Origin: Sphingomonadaceae bacterium
Lineage (GTDB): Bacteria; Pseudomonadota; Alphaproteobacteria; Sphingomonadales; Sphingomonadaceae
Direction of reading: 5' to 3'
DNA: 44,118 bases
Assembly: GCA_025359685.1 (NCBI GenBank)
Contig: JANYEY010000114.1
Span: forward strand, 1-44,118
In this document: in pieces, positions 1 through 8,419 of the stretch
How the letters are laid out: the number at the start of each line of letters is the position of its first letter
Numbering within the stretch: the stretch's first letter is position 1
Made by a program: the position numbers and the translations under genes
The notes under the pieces: generated by a model
Told to the model about the DNA's origin: nothing
Database searches by the model: none
What the model saw: the letters and a program-made list of their open reading frames with translations, nothing else

Positions 1-97
1 TCGACTTTAGGCATAGCCCTATGTCAAATAGTCAGACATCAGGTGACCGCAGTTCAGCTGCGGCAAGAGGGGCGAGATCATCGCGAACAAGGCTGTC

Positions 98-1018
98 ATG
101 AATCGGCGCTGGCTTCCGCTCAACGCGCTCAGGGCGTTCGAGGCGGTCGGCAAGCACCTTAGCTTTACCGGCGGGGCGGCTGCACTGTCGGTTTCGCAAA
201 GCGCTCTGAGCCGTCATGTCAGCGCGCTCGAAAGCTTGCTCGGCAAACAACTGTTGGAGCGTGACGGGGGGCGGCTCTCGCTAACCCCCGCTGGCGAAGA
301 GCTGCTGGCGGTGGTCTCCAAGTCGCTCGAGCGGATCGAGCAGACGATGAATGCCATCCGTGATGAGAGCGTGCCGGGCCGGGCGATGCGATTGCACGTA
401 CCGCCTTCGCTGCTCCAACAGGTGTTCATGCCGATGCTCAGCGAGTTCCGCCGCGATCATCCTGAAGTGCGCATCGATCTTTCCAGTGCCAACGTGACCG
501 GTCTCCCGCCAACCGAACTCGACATGGCGATTGTCTATGATCGGCCCAACGTCGATGATCGCATCACCGACCTGTTATGGATGGTCCGCGTCGCGCCCCT
601 GTGCTCACCGGAAACCGCAGCCGCCGCTGCCGGCAAGTCGCTGGAGCAGTTCCTGCCGGGTCAGGAGTTGCTGCATCTCAAGCTGGACGGGCAGCCGCGC
701 GACCTGCTGTGGGGCGATTACCTGCGCCGCAATGGAGTCGCCTTGCCGGCCATGGATGGCCTTGCCTTCGATACGGCCATTGCGTCAGCCAAGTACGCCA
801 TGACCTCGGGCGGGGTGATGCTCGGCGATGTCGATCTGTTTGCCGCGGAGCTCGCTTCGGGCCAGCTGGTCATGCCTTTCGATGCGGTGATCGAGGACGG
901 CTATGGCTATTACCTCAAGCTGCACGCAGACGATCTGTCCGATCCGGCAATCGCTTCGTTCCGCAGCTGGCTGATCGCGCGGTTTGCGGCGCTGCGCGGG
1001 CTTACCGCGCGAGGATAA
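98..1018 (+). CDS. LysR family transcriptional regulator
   Basis: 306-residue LysR-type regulator of the GcvA/AmpR-like kind. The N-terminal winged HTH spans about residues 5-65 (LNALRAFEAVGKHLSFT, then AALSVSQSALSRHVSALE), followed by the linker helix and a periplasmic-binding-protein-like effector domain to the C-terminus; length is normal for the family. The ATG at 98 has only a weak AAGG upstream. Its 3' end overlaps the convergent thiamine-diphosphate enzyme gene by 17 bp, so it is not in an operon here. LysR regulators often control a divergent neighbour, but what lies upstream is outside the window, so target and effector cannot be named. Family assignment is seen in the sequence; role is unknown. 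Confidence 0.92.
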   Translation: MNRRWLPLNALRAFEAVGKHLSFTGGAAALSVSQSALSRHVSALESLLGKQLLERDGGRLSLTPAGEELLAVVSKSLERIEQTMNAIRDESVPGRAMRLHVPPSLLQQVFMPMLSEFRRDHPEVRIDLSSANVTGLPPTELDMAIVYDRPNVDDRITDLLWMVRVAPLCSPETAAAAAGKSLEQFLPGQELLHLKLDGQPRDLLWGDYLRRNGVALPAMDGLAFDTAIASAKYAMTSGGVMLGDVDLFAAELASGQLVMPFDAVIEDGYGYYLKLHADDLSDPAIASFRSWLIARFAALRGLTARG

Positions 1019-3374
1019 GCTCGGCGGCGGCATCGAACACAGCTTCGGGATCGAGCCGGTAGGTGCGGTAGAGGTCGGGCAGGTCGCCGGTCTGGCCGAA
1101 CTGGTCGATCCCCAGCGGGCTGACCCGTTGCCCCCGGACCGAGCCGAGCCACGACAAGGCCGCCGGAGAGCCATCGATCAGGGTGACGATTCCGGCATCG
1201 CTCGCCAGCGGGGCCAGCAGCGTCTCGATATGGCAGGGCTGGCGCGTGTTGCCGGCGCCGCGCAAGGCATTCGCCGCCGACCAATCGCGATGCAGCAAGT
1301 CGGGCGAAGTGATCGCCAGCAGACCTAGGCCGGGCACGTCTTCCTTGAGCGCCTCCCACGCGGCCAGCGCTTCGGGTGCGATCGCGCCGACATAGGCAAT
1401 CGCCAGCCTGCTACCGGCTTGTGGCGCGCGCAACCAATAGGCACCGCGCAGCGCATCGGCCTTCCAGCTCTCGTCCACTCGCTCCACTTGCTCGAGCAAG
1501 CGGGTCGAGAGGCGCAGGTAAACCGAGCCGCCGTCTTCGGCCTGCATATGGCCGAACGCCCAGTGCATTAGCAAAGCAAGCTCGTCAGCATAGGCCGGTT
1601 CGAAATAGGTCAGGCCCGGCTGGCCCATCCCGATCAGCGGTGTGTTGATCGATTGGTGCGCTCCGCCTTCGGGGCCGAGCGTCAGCCCGGCTGGAGTCGC
1701 CACCAGCAGGAAGCGCGCATCCTGGTAACAGGCATAATTGAGCGCATCGAGCCCGCGGGCGATGAACGGATCGTAGACCGTGCCGATGGGGAGCAGGCGA
1801 TGCCCGAACACTGGGCCTGACAGCCCGAGCGCGGCGAGCATCAGGAACAGGTTGTTTTCGGCAATACCCAATTCGATGTGTTGCCCGGCCAGATGCCCGG
1901 CCCACTTCTGGGGGCTCGGGATTTTGTAGCCCGCAAAGATGTCCTTCAGCTCCTGCCGCCGGAACAGGCCGCGCTGGTTCACGAAGGCACCGAGGTTGGT
2001 AGATACCGTCACATCGGGCGATGTGGTCACGATCCGGTCAGCCAGGGGATGGCCAGACTTGGACAGGTCGAGCAGGATCCGGCCAAATGCCGCTTGGGTG
2101 GACTGTTCGGCACCATCGGGCACAGCTATGGTATCGGGGACGGGGATTTCAGCGGCGGGCGCGGAGGTTCGCGCAAGCACGACGCGGGCAGGCTCGATAA
2201 ACGCCTTGAGATCGCTGACGGTGTTGTCACCAAGCCCAGCGAACGGCTCCCATTCCTCGCCTTCTGCAATCCCCAGGCTGGTTCGTAGCGATGCGATCTG
2301 CGTAGGGTTCATCAGCCCGGCGTGGTTGTCCTTGTGCCCCTGGAACGGCAGGCCATAGCCCTTGACCGTGTAGGCAATGAACATGGTCGGGCGTTCATCG
2401 TCAGCTATGGCGAAAGCTTCGAGCAAGGTCTCGATGCAATGGCCGCCAAGGTTGAGCATCAGCGCCGAGAGTGCGGCATCGTCCATGCTGGCAATCAGCG
2501 CCAAGGCCCGCTTGTCAGCGGCCAGATCGGTATTGAGCCGCTGCCGCCAGGCCTCACCGCCCTGATAGGTCAGCGCCGCATATTCGGCGTTGGGGCAGTC
2601 ATCGATCCACCGTTCGATCGCTGCGCCACCGGGGCGTTTGAACACCGCGCGCTGCATCTTGCCGTGCTTCAAGGTCAGCACCCGCCAGCCGCAGGTTTTG
2701 AAAATATCGTCGAACCGGCGGAACATCCGGTCGGCAGTGGTCGAATCGAGCGATTGGCGGTTATAATCGACGATCCACCAGCAGTTGCGGATGTCGTGCT
2801 TGTAGCCCTCGATCAGGCATTCGTAGATGTTGCCCTCATCCAGTTCGGCATCGCCCATCAGCGCGATCATTCGCCCGGCGTCGGTCTGGGCCAGCTGGCC
2901 ATGCGCGATCAGGTAATCCTGCACCAGGCTGGCGAAGGCGGTGATGGCAACGCCAAGCCCGACCGACCCGGTGGAGAAATCGACCGGGATTTTATCCTTG
3001 GTGCGCGACGGGTAACTCTGCGCGCCGCCCAGTCCGCGAAACGCCTGCAACTGTTCAAGCGACTGATTGCCGAGCAGGTAGTGGATCGCGTGGAGCACCG
3101 GGCCGGCATGGGGCTTTACCGCGACGCGGTCCTGCGGCCGCAACGCGTGAAAATACAGCGCAGTCATGATCGTCGAGATCGATGAGCAGCTGGCCTGGTG
3201 ACCGCCCACCTTCAGCCCATCGCGGCTTTCGCGCAGATGGTTGGCGTTGTGGATGATCCACGACGACAGCCAGCGCAGTCGGCTGTCGATCAGTTCAAGC
3301 CGGGCAACGCGTTCTTGGATTTCATCATGCGCCAAGGTTGCGTCGGTCAGTTGTTCTATCCCTGCTTTAGTCAT
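1002..3374 (-). CDS. Transketolase / AceE-like thiamine diphosphate enzyme
   Basis: 790-residue thiamine diphosphate (ThDP) enzyme. The ThDP/Mg motif is visible at residues 174-205: GDAELDEG followed by the conserved Asn in VDYNRQSLD. The N-terminal GGHQAS, the SYPS segment and the GSVGLG stretch resemble homodimeric 2-oxoacid dehydrogenase E1 (AceE) and transketolase; the middle pyrimidine domain holds GIAENNLF, and the end is a transketolase-type C-terminal domain. It is shorter than AceE (about 890) and longer than transketolase (about 660). It may be a 2-oxoacid dehydrogenase E1 or a divergent transketolase; no E2 or E3 gene is nearby. Its ATG overlaps the end of the upstream POT transporter by 8 bp, so the two are probably co-translated. 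The exact substrate is not determinable from sequence. Confidence 0.85.
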   Translation of the reverse strand: MTKAGIEQLTDATLAHDEIQERVARLELIDSRLRWLSSWIIHNANHLRESRDGLKVGGHQASCSSISTIMTALYFHALRPQDRVAVKPHAGPVLHAIHYLLGNQSLEQLQAFRGLGGAQSYPSRTKDKIPVDFSTGSVGLGVAITAFASLVQDYLIAHGQLAQTDAGRMIALMGDAELDEGNIYECLIEGYKHDIRNCWWIVDYNRQSLDSTTADRMFRRFDDIFKTCGWRVLTLKHGKMQRAVFKRPGGAAIERWIDDCPNAEYAALTYQGGEAWRQRLNTDLAADKRALALIASMDDAALSALMLNLGGHCIETLLEAFAIADDERPTMFIAYTVKGYGLPFQGHKDNHAGLMNPTQIASLRTSLGIAEGEEWEPFAGLGDNTVSDLKAFIEPARVVLARTSAPAAEIPVPDTIAVPDGAEQSTQAAFGRILLDLSKSGHPLADRIVTTSPDVTVSTNLGAFVNQRGLFRRQELKDIFAGYKIPSPQKWAGHLAGQHIELGIAENNLFLMLAALGLSGPVFGHRLLPIGTVYDPFIARGLDALNYACYQDARFLLVATPAGLTLGPEGGAHQSINTPLIGMGQPGLTYFEPAYADELALLMHWAFGHMQAEDGGSVYLRLSTRLLEQVERVDESWKADALRGAYWLRAPQAGSRLAIAYVGAIAPEALAAWEALKEDVPGLGLLAITSPDLLHRDWSAANALRGAGNTRQPCHIETLLAPLASDAGIVTLIDGSPAALSWLGSVRGQRVSPLGIDQFGQTGDLPDLYRTYRLDPEAVFDAAAELILAR

Positions 3375-4752
3375 TGGAGACGTTCAATTGGCTTGCCTCC
3401 AAGGGCTGGTCCAGCACCCGGCCAAGGGGGCCACGCAGCGCAAACACAAGCGCTGCCCCTAGCGCAGCGATTCCGGCGTCCATCGTCCAGAACGTGGCTG
3501 GGCTCATCTGATCGTAAAAGCTGCCGACCCATCCGGCGGCTGTGTGGGCGATAAATGGTGAAAGAAACGCTGCGCCCACCATCGCCCCGGTGACCGAGCG
3601 CGGCGCGGCGTGGCTCACCAGCGCAAGCAAGGTTGGCCAATAATACATCCACGCCAGTCCCATCGCCAGGAACCCGCCGAGTGCCCAGCCTACCGCAACC
3701 TGTCCCGGTGCCGGGGCGAGTGCGCTGCCGGCCGCAAGCACCAGCGCCGATAGGGCGATCAGTACCATCCCGATTCCGATCTTGCCTAGGCTGCCGGGTT
3801 CGGCCTTGCGCCGCGCCTGCCACGCCCACAGCGCAATCAGCACGGGGGCGGCGAGGATGCTGCCGAACGAGTCTACCGAGTTAAACCAGCTCGCCGGAAC
3901 GGTGCCGAACGCACTGGTCAGGTTGACCTGTTGATCGACCCAGACGATCCCGATGCTCCACACCATCGGATAGGCAATTTCCGCCGGGATGGTCAGCGCG
4001 ATAATCGCGAACAGCACCCAGATGCGGCGGCGTTCAGCCGCGTTGAGCGGCGCGCGCTTCACGCGGCGTTCGCCCAATGGGCGGCCGGCCGGGAGGTAGC
4101 GTTGCCCTAAAATATAGGTGACCAGTGCAAGCAACATCAATCCGGCCGCGACGCCGAAACCGGCATGCCAGCCAAAAACCGCCGCAACACCGCCGGTTAC
4201 CAGTGGGCCTGCAGCAGCACCGATATTGATCCCGGTCGAGAAAATTGTGAACCCCCGCGCGCGCAGCGATTCAGCTTCAGCCGGGTAAAGCGCACCGACT
4301 TGCGCCGAGATATTGCCCTTGAGGCAGCCCGAACCAAGGATCAGCAGAACTAGCGCCAACAGGAAACTGAGATCGAATGACATCGCAAGGTGGCCCGCGC
4401 TCATCAACAGCGCGCCGATGATCACCGTGCGGTTGGCGCCCAGCGCCCGATCCGCGATCCACCCGCCAAGGATCGGCGTGAAATAGACCAATCCCGAATA
4501 CCAGCCATAGATCAGCGCGGCGAAGGCGAGGTCGGTCATCGGCGCACGCAGTTCGAACACGTGGCGCAAGGCCGCCAGCCCCGCAACGTGTTCGGCATGA
4601 CCCGGCAACAGCAGTTGCTTGACCATGTACAGCGTCAGGAGAGAGGTCATCCCGTAAAACGAAAACCGTTCCCACAGCTCAGTAAAGGCGAGAAAATAGA
4701 GCCCTCTTGGGTGCCCACCAAGCGTTGCAGCGGATTGGTTCGGTTCGGTCAT
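3367..4752 (-). CDS. POT-family proton-dependent peptide transporter (MFS)
   Basis: 461-residue inner-membrane protein of the proton-dependent oligopeptide transporter (POT/PTR2) family. The family hallmark ExxERFxFYG is present at about residues 25-34 (ELWERFSFYG), within the first membrane helix, where these charged residues take part in proton coupling. Many further hydrophobic segments, including the GYSGLVYFTPILGGWIADR-like loop after helix 2, fit 12-14 helices. Start: the ATG at 4752 has AAGGGGG about 6 nt upstream, a strong ribosome site. It is the first gene of a two-gene operon with the thiamine diphosphate enzyme. It probably imports di- or tripeptides; substrate preference is inference. 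Confidence 0.9.
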   Translation of the reverse strand: MTEPNQSAATLGGHPRGLYFLAFTELWERFSFYGMTSLLTLYMVKQLLLPGHAEHVAGLAALRHVFELRAPMTDLAFAALIYGWYSGLVYFTPILGGWIADRALGANRTVIIGALLMSAGHLAMSFDLSFLLALVLLILGSGCLKGNISAQVGALYPAEAESLRARGFTIFSTGINIGAAAGPLVTGGVAAVFGWHAGFGVAAGLMLLALVTYILGQRYLPAGRPLGERRVKRAPLNAAERRRIWVLFAIIALTIPAEIAYPMVWSIGIVWVDQQVNLTSAFGTVPASWFNSVDSFGSILAAPVLIALWAWQARRKAEPGSLGKIGIGMVLIALSALVLAAGSALAPAPGQVAVGWALGGFLAMGLAWMYYWPTLLALVSHAAPRSVTGAMVGAAFLSPFIAHTAAGWVGSFYDQMSPATFWTMDAGIAALGAALVFALRGPLGRVLDQPLEASQLNVSND

Positions 4753-4979
4753 TGGCGTCCCCCTTGCGTGCAGGGTAGGCGATCCCGCGTCACTGGCAAG
4801 GGGGCTTCCGCGACTACCTTGGCGCTGGCAGGTGCGGATTTACCGCTTGGCCGTAGCATTGAGGGAAAAGGACATCTTCGTCGTAACCGATCAACCGGAT
4901 TCGCCGAAAGAACAGGCAGTGCAAGGAGGCCGGTCTTGCGATATTCTAGGCGGTGACTTCGCAAACGGGATGGGGCCCG

Positions 4980-5951
4980 ATGGATCACGAACAGATGATT
5001 ACGGCAGCATTCGGGATTGCGGTGCTGTGTGCGGGGCTGATGGGTTACGCAATCCAGAGCGGCGCGACCTGCACGGTTTACGCCGTATCGGAACTGATCG
5101 AAAAGCGCCGGGCGAGCCGGCTTGTAGCCCTGCTCGAAGCGGGGCTTTGGGTCGCGGCGACCTTAATCATTGCGGCTTTGTTGCAGATGACCCCCGTTCG
5201 CGCGGCTGCATTTGAATTGGGCAGGCTGACCATCCTTGGCGGCATTCTGCTGGGGCTGGGTGCCTACGTGAACGGCGCTTGCGTATTTGGCTCAGTCGCC
5301 CGGGTTGGTTCGGGAGAGATCGGCTTCCTCATCACCCCGCTAGGTTTCTTTCTGGGGGTCGAGATATTCGATAAGCTGGTCGGGATCGAGCCGATGCGCC
5401 TGCCTCAGGCCGCAAGTTCGTTTGCCCAGTTGCCGCTGCTGTTACTCGCAACCTTTATGTTCCTCGCTCTGGCACGGGCGGCGCGGATCATCTGGCGGGC
5501 GTTTCAGCGCGACCGGCCGGCGGGGGCGAACAAGTTGTGGAATCCGCACGTAGCCACCCTGATCATCGGGATAACCTTTGCCGTCATGCTGCTTGGCGTG
5601 GGGCCCTGGACCTATACCGAGCTCTTGTCCGACCTGGCCAAAGGCAAGTCGGGCGATATCATCTGGCGCATTGCGCTGTTTACGGCGCTGCTAGCGGGGG
5701 CTCGGCTTGGCGGATTGCGGCACGGGATGACGGCCTGGACCATGCCAAACCGCCTACGGATCCAGACCTGCCTGGTCGGCGGTGCCATGATGGGCTTCGG
5801 CGGAGCGATGATCCCCGGCGGCAACGACGGGCTGGTGCTGGTCGGTTTGCCGTTCCTGCTGCCTTATGCGTTAGCTTCACTGGCCACGATGGTCACAGTG
5901 ATCGCGCTCGCAATTTGGGCGCGGCAACGTTTCGGCAGGCCGGCCATCTAG
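4980..5951 (+). CDS. YeeE/YedE family membrane transport protein
   Basis: 323-residue polytopic membrane protein of the YeeE/YedE (sulphur transport, PF04143) family. Known YeeE proteins pass thiosulfate along conserved cysteines in membrane-entering loops. Two such motifs are present: SGATC near the N-terminus and NGACVFGSVARVGSGE after about residue 85. The third repeat position reads GGAMIPGGND, with no cysteine. The start is uncertain: an in-frame GTG at 4953 would add nine residues, but the ATG at 4980 has the better-placed purine-rich GGGATGGGG upstream. No tusA or other sulphur-relay gene is adjacent. It ends just before a bidirectional terminator shared with the cupin gene. Sulphur-compound transport is the family expectation, not proven here. 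Confidence 0.8.
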   Translation: MDHEQMITAAFGIAVLCAGLMGYAIQSGATCTVYAVSELIEKRRASRLVALLEAGLWVAATLIIAALLQMTPVRAAAFELGRLTILGGILLGLGAYVNGACVFGSVARVGSGEIGFLITPLGFFLGVEIFDKLVGIEPMRLPQAASSFAQLPLLLLATFMFLALARAARIIWRAFQRDRPAGANKLWNPHVATLIIGITFAVMLLGVGPWTYTELLSDLAKGKSGDIIWRIALFTALLAGARLGGLRHGMTAWTMPNRLRIQTCLVGGAMMGFGGAMIPGGNDGLVLVGLPFLLPYALASLATMVTVIALAIWARQRFGRPAI

Positions 5952-5956
5952 CCCGA

Positions 5957-5991
5957 AAAAGCCCGCGCCGGTCTCCCGGTCGCGGGCTTTT
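5957..5991. terminator. Bidirectional intrinsic terminator
   Basis: Perfect 11-bp stem, AAAAGCCCGCG pairing with CGCGGGCTTTT, continued inwards by CCG/CGG with one bulged base and a short loop. A/T runs lie on both outer sides, so it can end transcription of the plus-strand YedE-like gene and of the minus-strand cupin gene that converge on it. Confidence 0.88.
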
Positions 5992-6002
5992 GAAGGGGCG
6001 GG

Positions 6003-6452
6003 CTACTTCTTGTCGTTATGCACGTCCGAGGAATAGAGTACCGCCACGGTATCGCCGGTGTTCTTCCACCAGTGCGAGATACCGCCCGATTCCTGCGCAA
6101 CTTCGCCGCCGGTGTGGACGATCGGAACCATGCACGAGCTGCGGTATTCGGTCATGGTGCCGCTGGCCGTCATGATCAGCGCGGGCCGATCGACATGGCT
6201 GTGCAGGGGAACAACGCCGCCGGGCTGAACGACCAGCATACGCAAGCGCAAGCTGCGCCCGTCGAGCTTGATTTCGGGTCCAAGATCGACCGCGCCGATC
6301 ACGGTGTCGGTAACGTCTTTGCCTTTGGTCGGCGCACCCGCCAGGGCATTCGGGCCGATCTGGTCGGCCGGGCAGGTTCCCGCCATGGCCGGTGCAGCTG
6401 CGCCCATTGCCGCGGCCGCAAGACCCAGCCCGAGCAAATTCATCGTGTTCAT
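6003..6452 (-). CDS. Secreted single-domain cupin protein
   Basis: 149-residue protein with an N-terminal signal peptide (hydrophobic LLGLGLAAAAMG, then a likely cut after APAMA) and one cupin domain. The metal-binding cupin motif is visible as PLHSHVDRPALIM, with a later conserved His in GISHWWKNTGD. It is expected in the periplasm as a small beta-barrel binding protein or enzyme. The ATG at 6452 is chosen because GGAGAAA sits just upstream; the longer open frame reaching 6785 would put a non-coding-like stretch ahead of the signal peptide. It diverges from the patatin gene and ends at the shared terminator. The substrate is unknown. Confidence 0.85.
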   Translation of the reverse strand: MNTMNLLGLGLAAAAMGAAAPAMAGTCPADQIGPNALAGAPTKGKDVTDTVIGAVDLGPEIKLDGRSLRLRMLVVQPGGVVPLHSHVDRPALIMTASGTMTEYRSSCMVPIVHTGGEVAQESGGISHWWKNTGDTVAVLYSSDVHNDKK

Positions 6453-6560
6453 CGCTTTCTCCATCTGATCCGATAGGTCCCCGGCATGCATTGAATGCTC
6501 GCCAGAGCCGGGAGAACGAACTGCACCCCCGGTGACCAAGTTCGCTCGGAAAGAGGGTTC

Positions 6561-6589
6561 GGTTACGAATATGAATTGCGCCTGTAACC
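6561..6589. promoter_or_regulatory. Inverted repeat in the cupin-patatin divergent intergenic region
   Basis: GGTTAC at 6561-6566 is mirrored by GTAACC at 6584-6589, with a 17-base AT-richer spacer. It lies in the 239-bp space between the two divergent starts, where a dimeric regulator could bind. The arms are only 6 bp, so chance is a real alternative. Confidence 0.3.
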
Positions 6590-6691
6590 AAGGTGCCACG
6601 CGCCGCGAACTTGCGATCAGATCATGTCTGCTGGGTGGTTTTACTAGGGCTACGTGGCTCTGGACTACGCGGACTGATCGGGAGAGCGGGC

Positions 6692-7855
6692 ATGCAAAGC
6701 GAGCAAAAAAAGCATTCAAGCAACTTGCGCGAGGAATTGGCAGAGCTTGGTCAAACTGTGCTTGTGCTGCAGGGCGGCGGCGCACTCGGAGCCTACCAGA
6801 TCGGCGTCTATCAGGCGCTGAGTGAAGCCGGGCTTGAACCTGACTGGGTGATCGGCACTTCGATTGGCGCGATTAACGCAGCCCTGATTGCGGGTAATCC
6901 AAAGGAAGCCCGATTGGACGCGCTGCGTGAGTTTTGGGAGCGGGTCGAAAGCTCGCGCTTGTTCGGTCAAGCAGATGGTCCCTGGCTCAATCCCTTCCGC
7001 ACGATGCAGACCATGCTGGGCGGGATCCCGAATTTCTTCTCACCCCAGCCCATGGCCTTCCTCAATCCGCGCCTGACGCTGGGTGCGGAAAATGCTGCAT
7101 ATTATTCCACCGACCCGCTGCGGCGCACGCTTGCGGAACTGGTCGATTTCGATCTGCTGAACGATGGCCCAATGCGGGCCACCGTCGGTGCAGCGCGCGT
7201 CCAGACCGCCGAAATGCATTATTTCGACAGCCGCAATTCCCGGCTCTCGGTCGATCATATCATGGCCTCAGGCGCTTTGCCGCCAGCCTTTCCCGCGGTG
7301 CGGATCGATGGCGAGCTCTATTGGGACGGCGGAATCGTCTCGAACACGCCGGTCGAGGCGGTGTTTGATGACGAGCCGCGCCAGAACTCGGTCGTTTTCG
7401 CAGTCCATTTATGGAACCCGCATGGGGCCGAACCAGATTCGATTTGGCAGGTGATGAACCGCCAGAAGGACGTGCAGTACGCCAGCCGGGCGGCTACGCA
7501 TATCAAGCGCCAGCGCCAGTTGCACCGGCTGCGCCATGTGATCCAGCAAATCGCCGACAAGGTCCCCGCCGATGCGCCTTATGCCGCCGATGTCGATGCA
7601 TTGCGCGCTTATGGCTGCGCGACCCGCATGCATGTGCTGCGGCTGCTGGCACCGCAGCTCGATGGCGAGGATCACACCAAGGACGTCGATTTCTCGCCGC
7701 ACGGCATCTCGGAACGCTGGCGCGCCGGTTACGAACACACCTGCAAGACGATCGAACTGGGCCAGTGGCGCGAACCGGTCGATCCGCTCGAAGGGTTCGT
7801 GTTGCATGAAACCATGGCCGGTAATGCCATCCATACACAGGCGGCCGAAGGTTAA
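6692..7855 (+). CDS. Patatin-like phospholipase/hydrolase with DUF3734-type C-terminus
   Basis: 387-residue patatin-family serine hydrolase. The oxyanion-hole glycine run GGGALGAYQ is at residues 28-36, the nucleophile Ser57 is in GTSIG, and the catalytic Asp is in YWDGGIVSNTPV, completing the Ser-Asp dyad. The region after about residue 270 matches the DUF3734 type of extension. There is no signal peptide, so it acts in the cytoplasm. Start: ATG at 6692 with GGGAGAG upstream; the frame is open to 6593 but the extra residues look non-native. It heads a same-strand set with DUF302, 3-hydroxybutyrate dehydrogenase and phasin genes. That setting suggests action on PHB granules or their lipid surface, as depolymerase or lipase; this is inference. 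Confidence 0.88.
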   Translation: MQSEQKKHSSNLREELAELGQTVLVLQGGGALGAYQIGVYQALSEAGLEPDWVIGTSIGAINAALIAGNPKEARLDALREFWERVESSRLFGQADGPWLNPFRTMQTMLGGIPNFFSPQPMAFLNPRLTLGAENAAYYSTDPLRRTLAELVDFDLLNDGPMRATVGAARVQTAEMHYFDSRNSRLSVDHIMASGALPPAFPAVRIDGELYWDGGIVSNTPVEAVFDDEPRQNSVVFAVHLWNPHGAEPDSIWQVMNRQKDVQYASRAATHIKRQRQLHRLRHVIQQIADKVPADAPYAADVDALRAYGCATRMHVLRLLAPQLDGEDHTKDVDFSPHGISERWRAGYEHTCKTIELGQWREPVDPLEGFVLHETMAGNAIHTQAAEG

Positions 7856-7903
7856 GCCTGATCGGCAAGCCAGACTGAAACCAATCAATCCGGAGAAAAT
7901 ACA

Positions 7904-8419
7904 ATGTCAGCTCGACCTGTTATGCGTTTGTTGACCGCCCTGTCGCTCAGCCTTTCGGTCACGGGGGCATTGCCTGCAGCGGCCGCGACGCCGCCGATGG
8001 CGATGGCGATGGCGATGGATTCAGTCCCCGCCGATGTCATCCGCCTCGAAAGCGTCAACACCTTCGACGATACGGTTGTCCGGCTCAAGGCGGACGTTGC
8101 AGCCAAGGGGATCAGGCTGTTCGACCAGATCGATCAGACCGCATTGGGCGCGCAGGCAGGCTTGCCGGTGCATCGTTCGACCCTGATCCTGTTCGGCAAC
8201 CCGCCGCTGGGCGTCCAGTTCCTGCAATCCAGCCCTTATGCAGGCCTTGATTGGCCGGTGCGGATGCTGGTGTTCGAGGATGCAAACCACAAGGTCTGGG
8301 TTGCCTGGACCCGGTTCGACGTGATCGGCAAGCGCTATGACATCACGGACCGCGTTGCCCAGATCAAGATGGCCAGAGAAGTTGCGATGTCGATCGCCAC
8401 TGCGGCGACCAGCAAATGA
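7904..8419 (+). CDS. Secreted DUF302 domain protein
   Basis: 171-residue protein with a signal peptide (hydrophobic LLTALSLSLSVTGALPAAAA) and a DUF302 domain covering most of the rest, with the family's typical LFGNPPLGVQFLQ and WPVRMLVFED segments. DUF302 proteins are small alpha/beta folds of unknown function. Just after the signal peptide the coding sequence holds four exact tandem copies of a hexamer, encoding Met-Ala repeats. The stop overlaps the start of the next gene in an ATGA arrangement, so it is translationally coupled to the 3-hydroxybutyrate dehydrogenase, which is odd for an exported protein next to cytoplasmic PHB enzymes. Confidence 0.85.
   Translation: MSARPVMRLLTALSLSLSVTGALPAAAATPPMAMAMAMDSVPADVIRLESVNTFDDTVVRLKADVAAKGIRLFDQIDQTALGAQAGLPVHRSTLILFGNPPLGVQFLQSSPYAGLDWPVRMLVFEDANHKVWVAWTRFDVIGKRYDITDRVAQIKMAREVAMSIATAATSK
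7995..8018 (+). repeat. Four tandem copies of hexamer CGATGG
   Basis: Positions 7995-8018 read CGATGG four times without a mismatch, inside the DUF302 gene just after the signal peptide. Gain or loss of a unit would keep the reading frame and change the protein by a Met-Ala pair. Confidence 0.95.

Noticed and set aside
2322..3185. 287-codon plus-strand frame inside the ThDP enzyme gene
   Set aside because: It is an antisense shadow: high-GC third positions keep several frames open, and the minus strand carries clear enzyme motifs.
4832..5215. 127-codon plus-strand frame upstream of the YedE-like gene
   Set aside because: It overlaps the start of the better supported membrane protein in another frame and shows no motif or ribosome site.
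6453..6785. Longer start for the cupin gene (to 6785)
   Set aside because: The added residues precede a clear signal peptide and cover the divergent promoter region; the internal ATG has GGAGAAA upstream.
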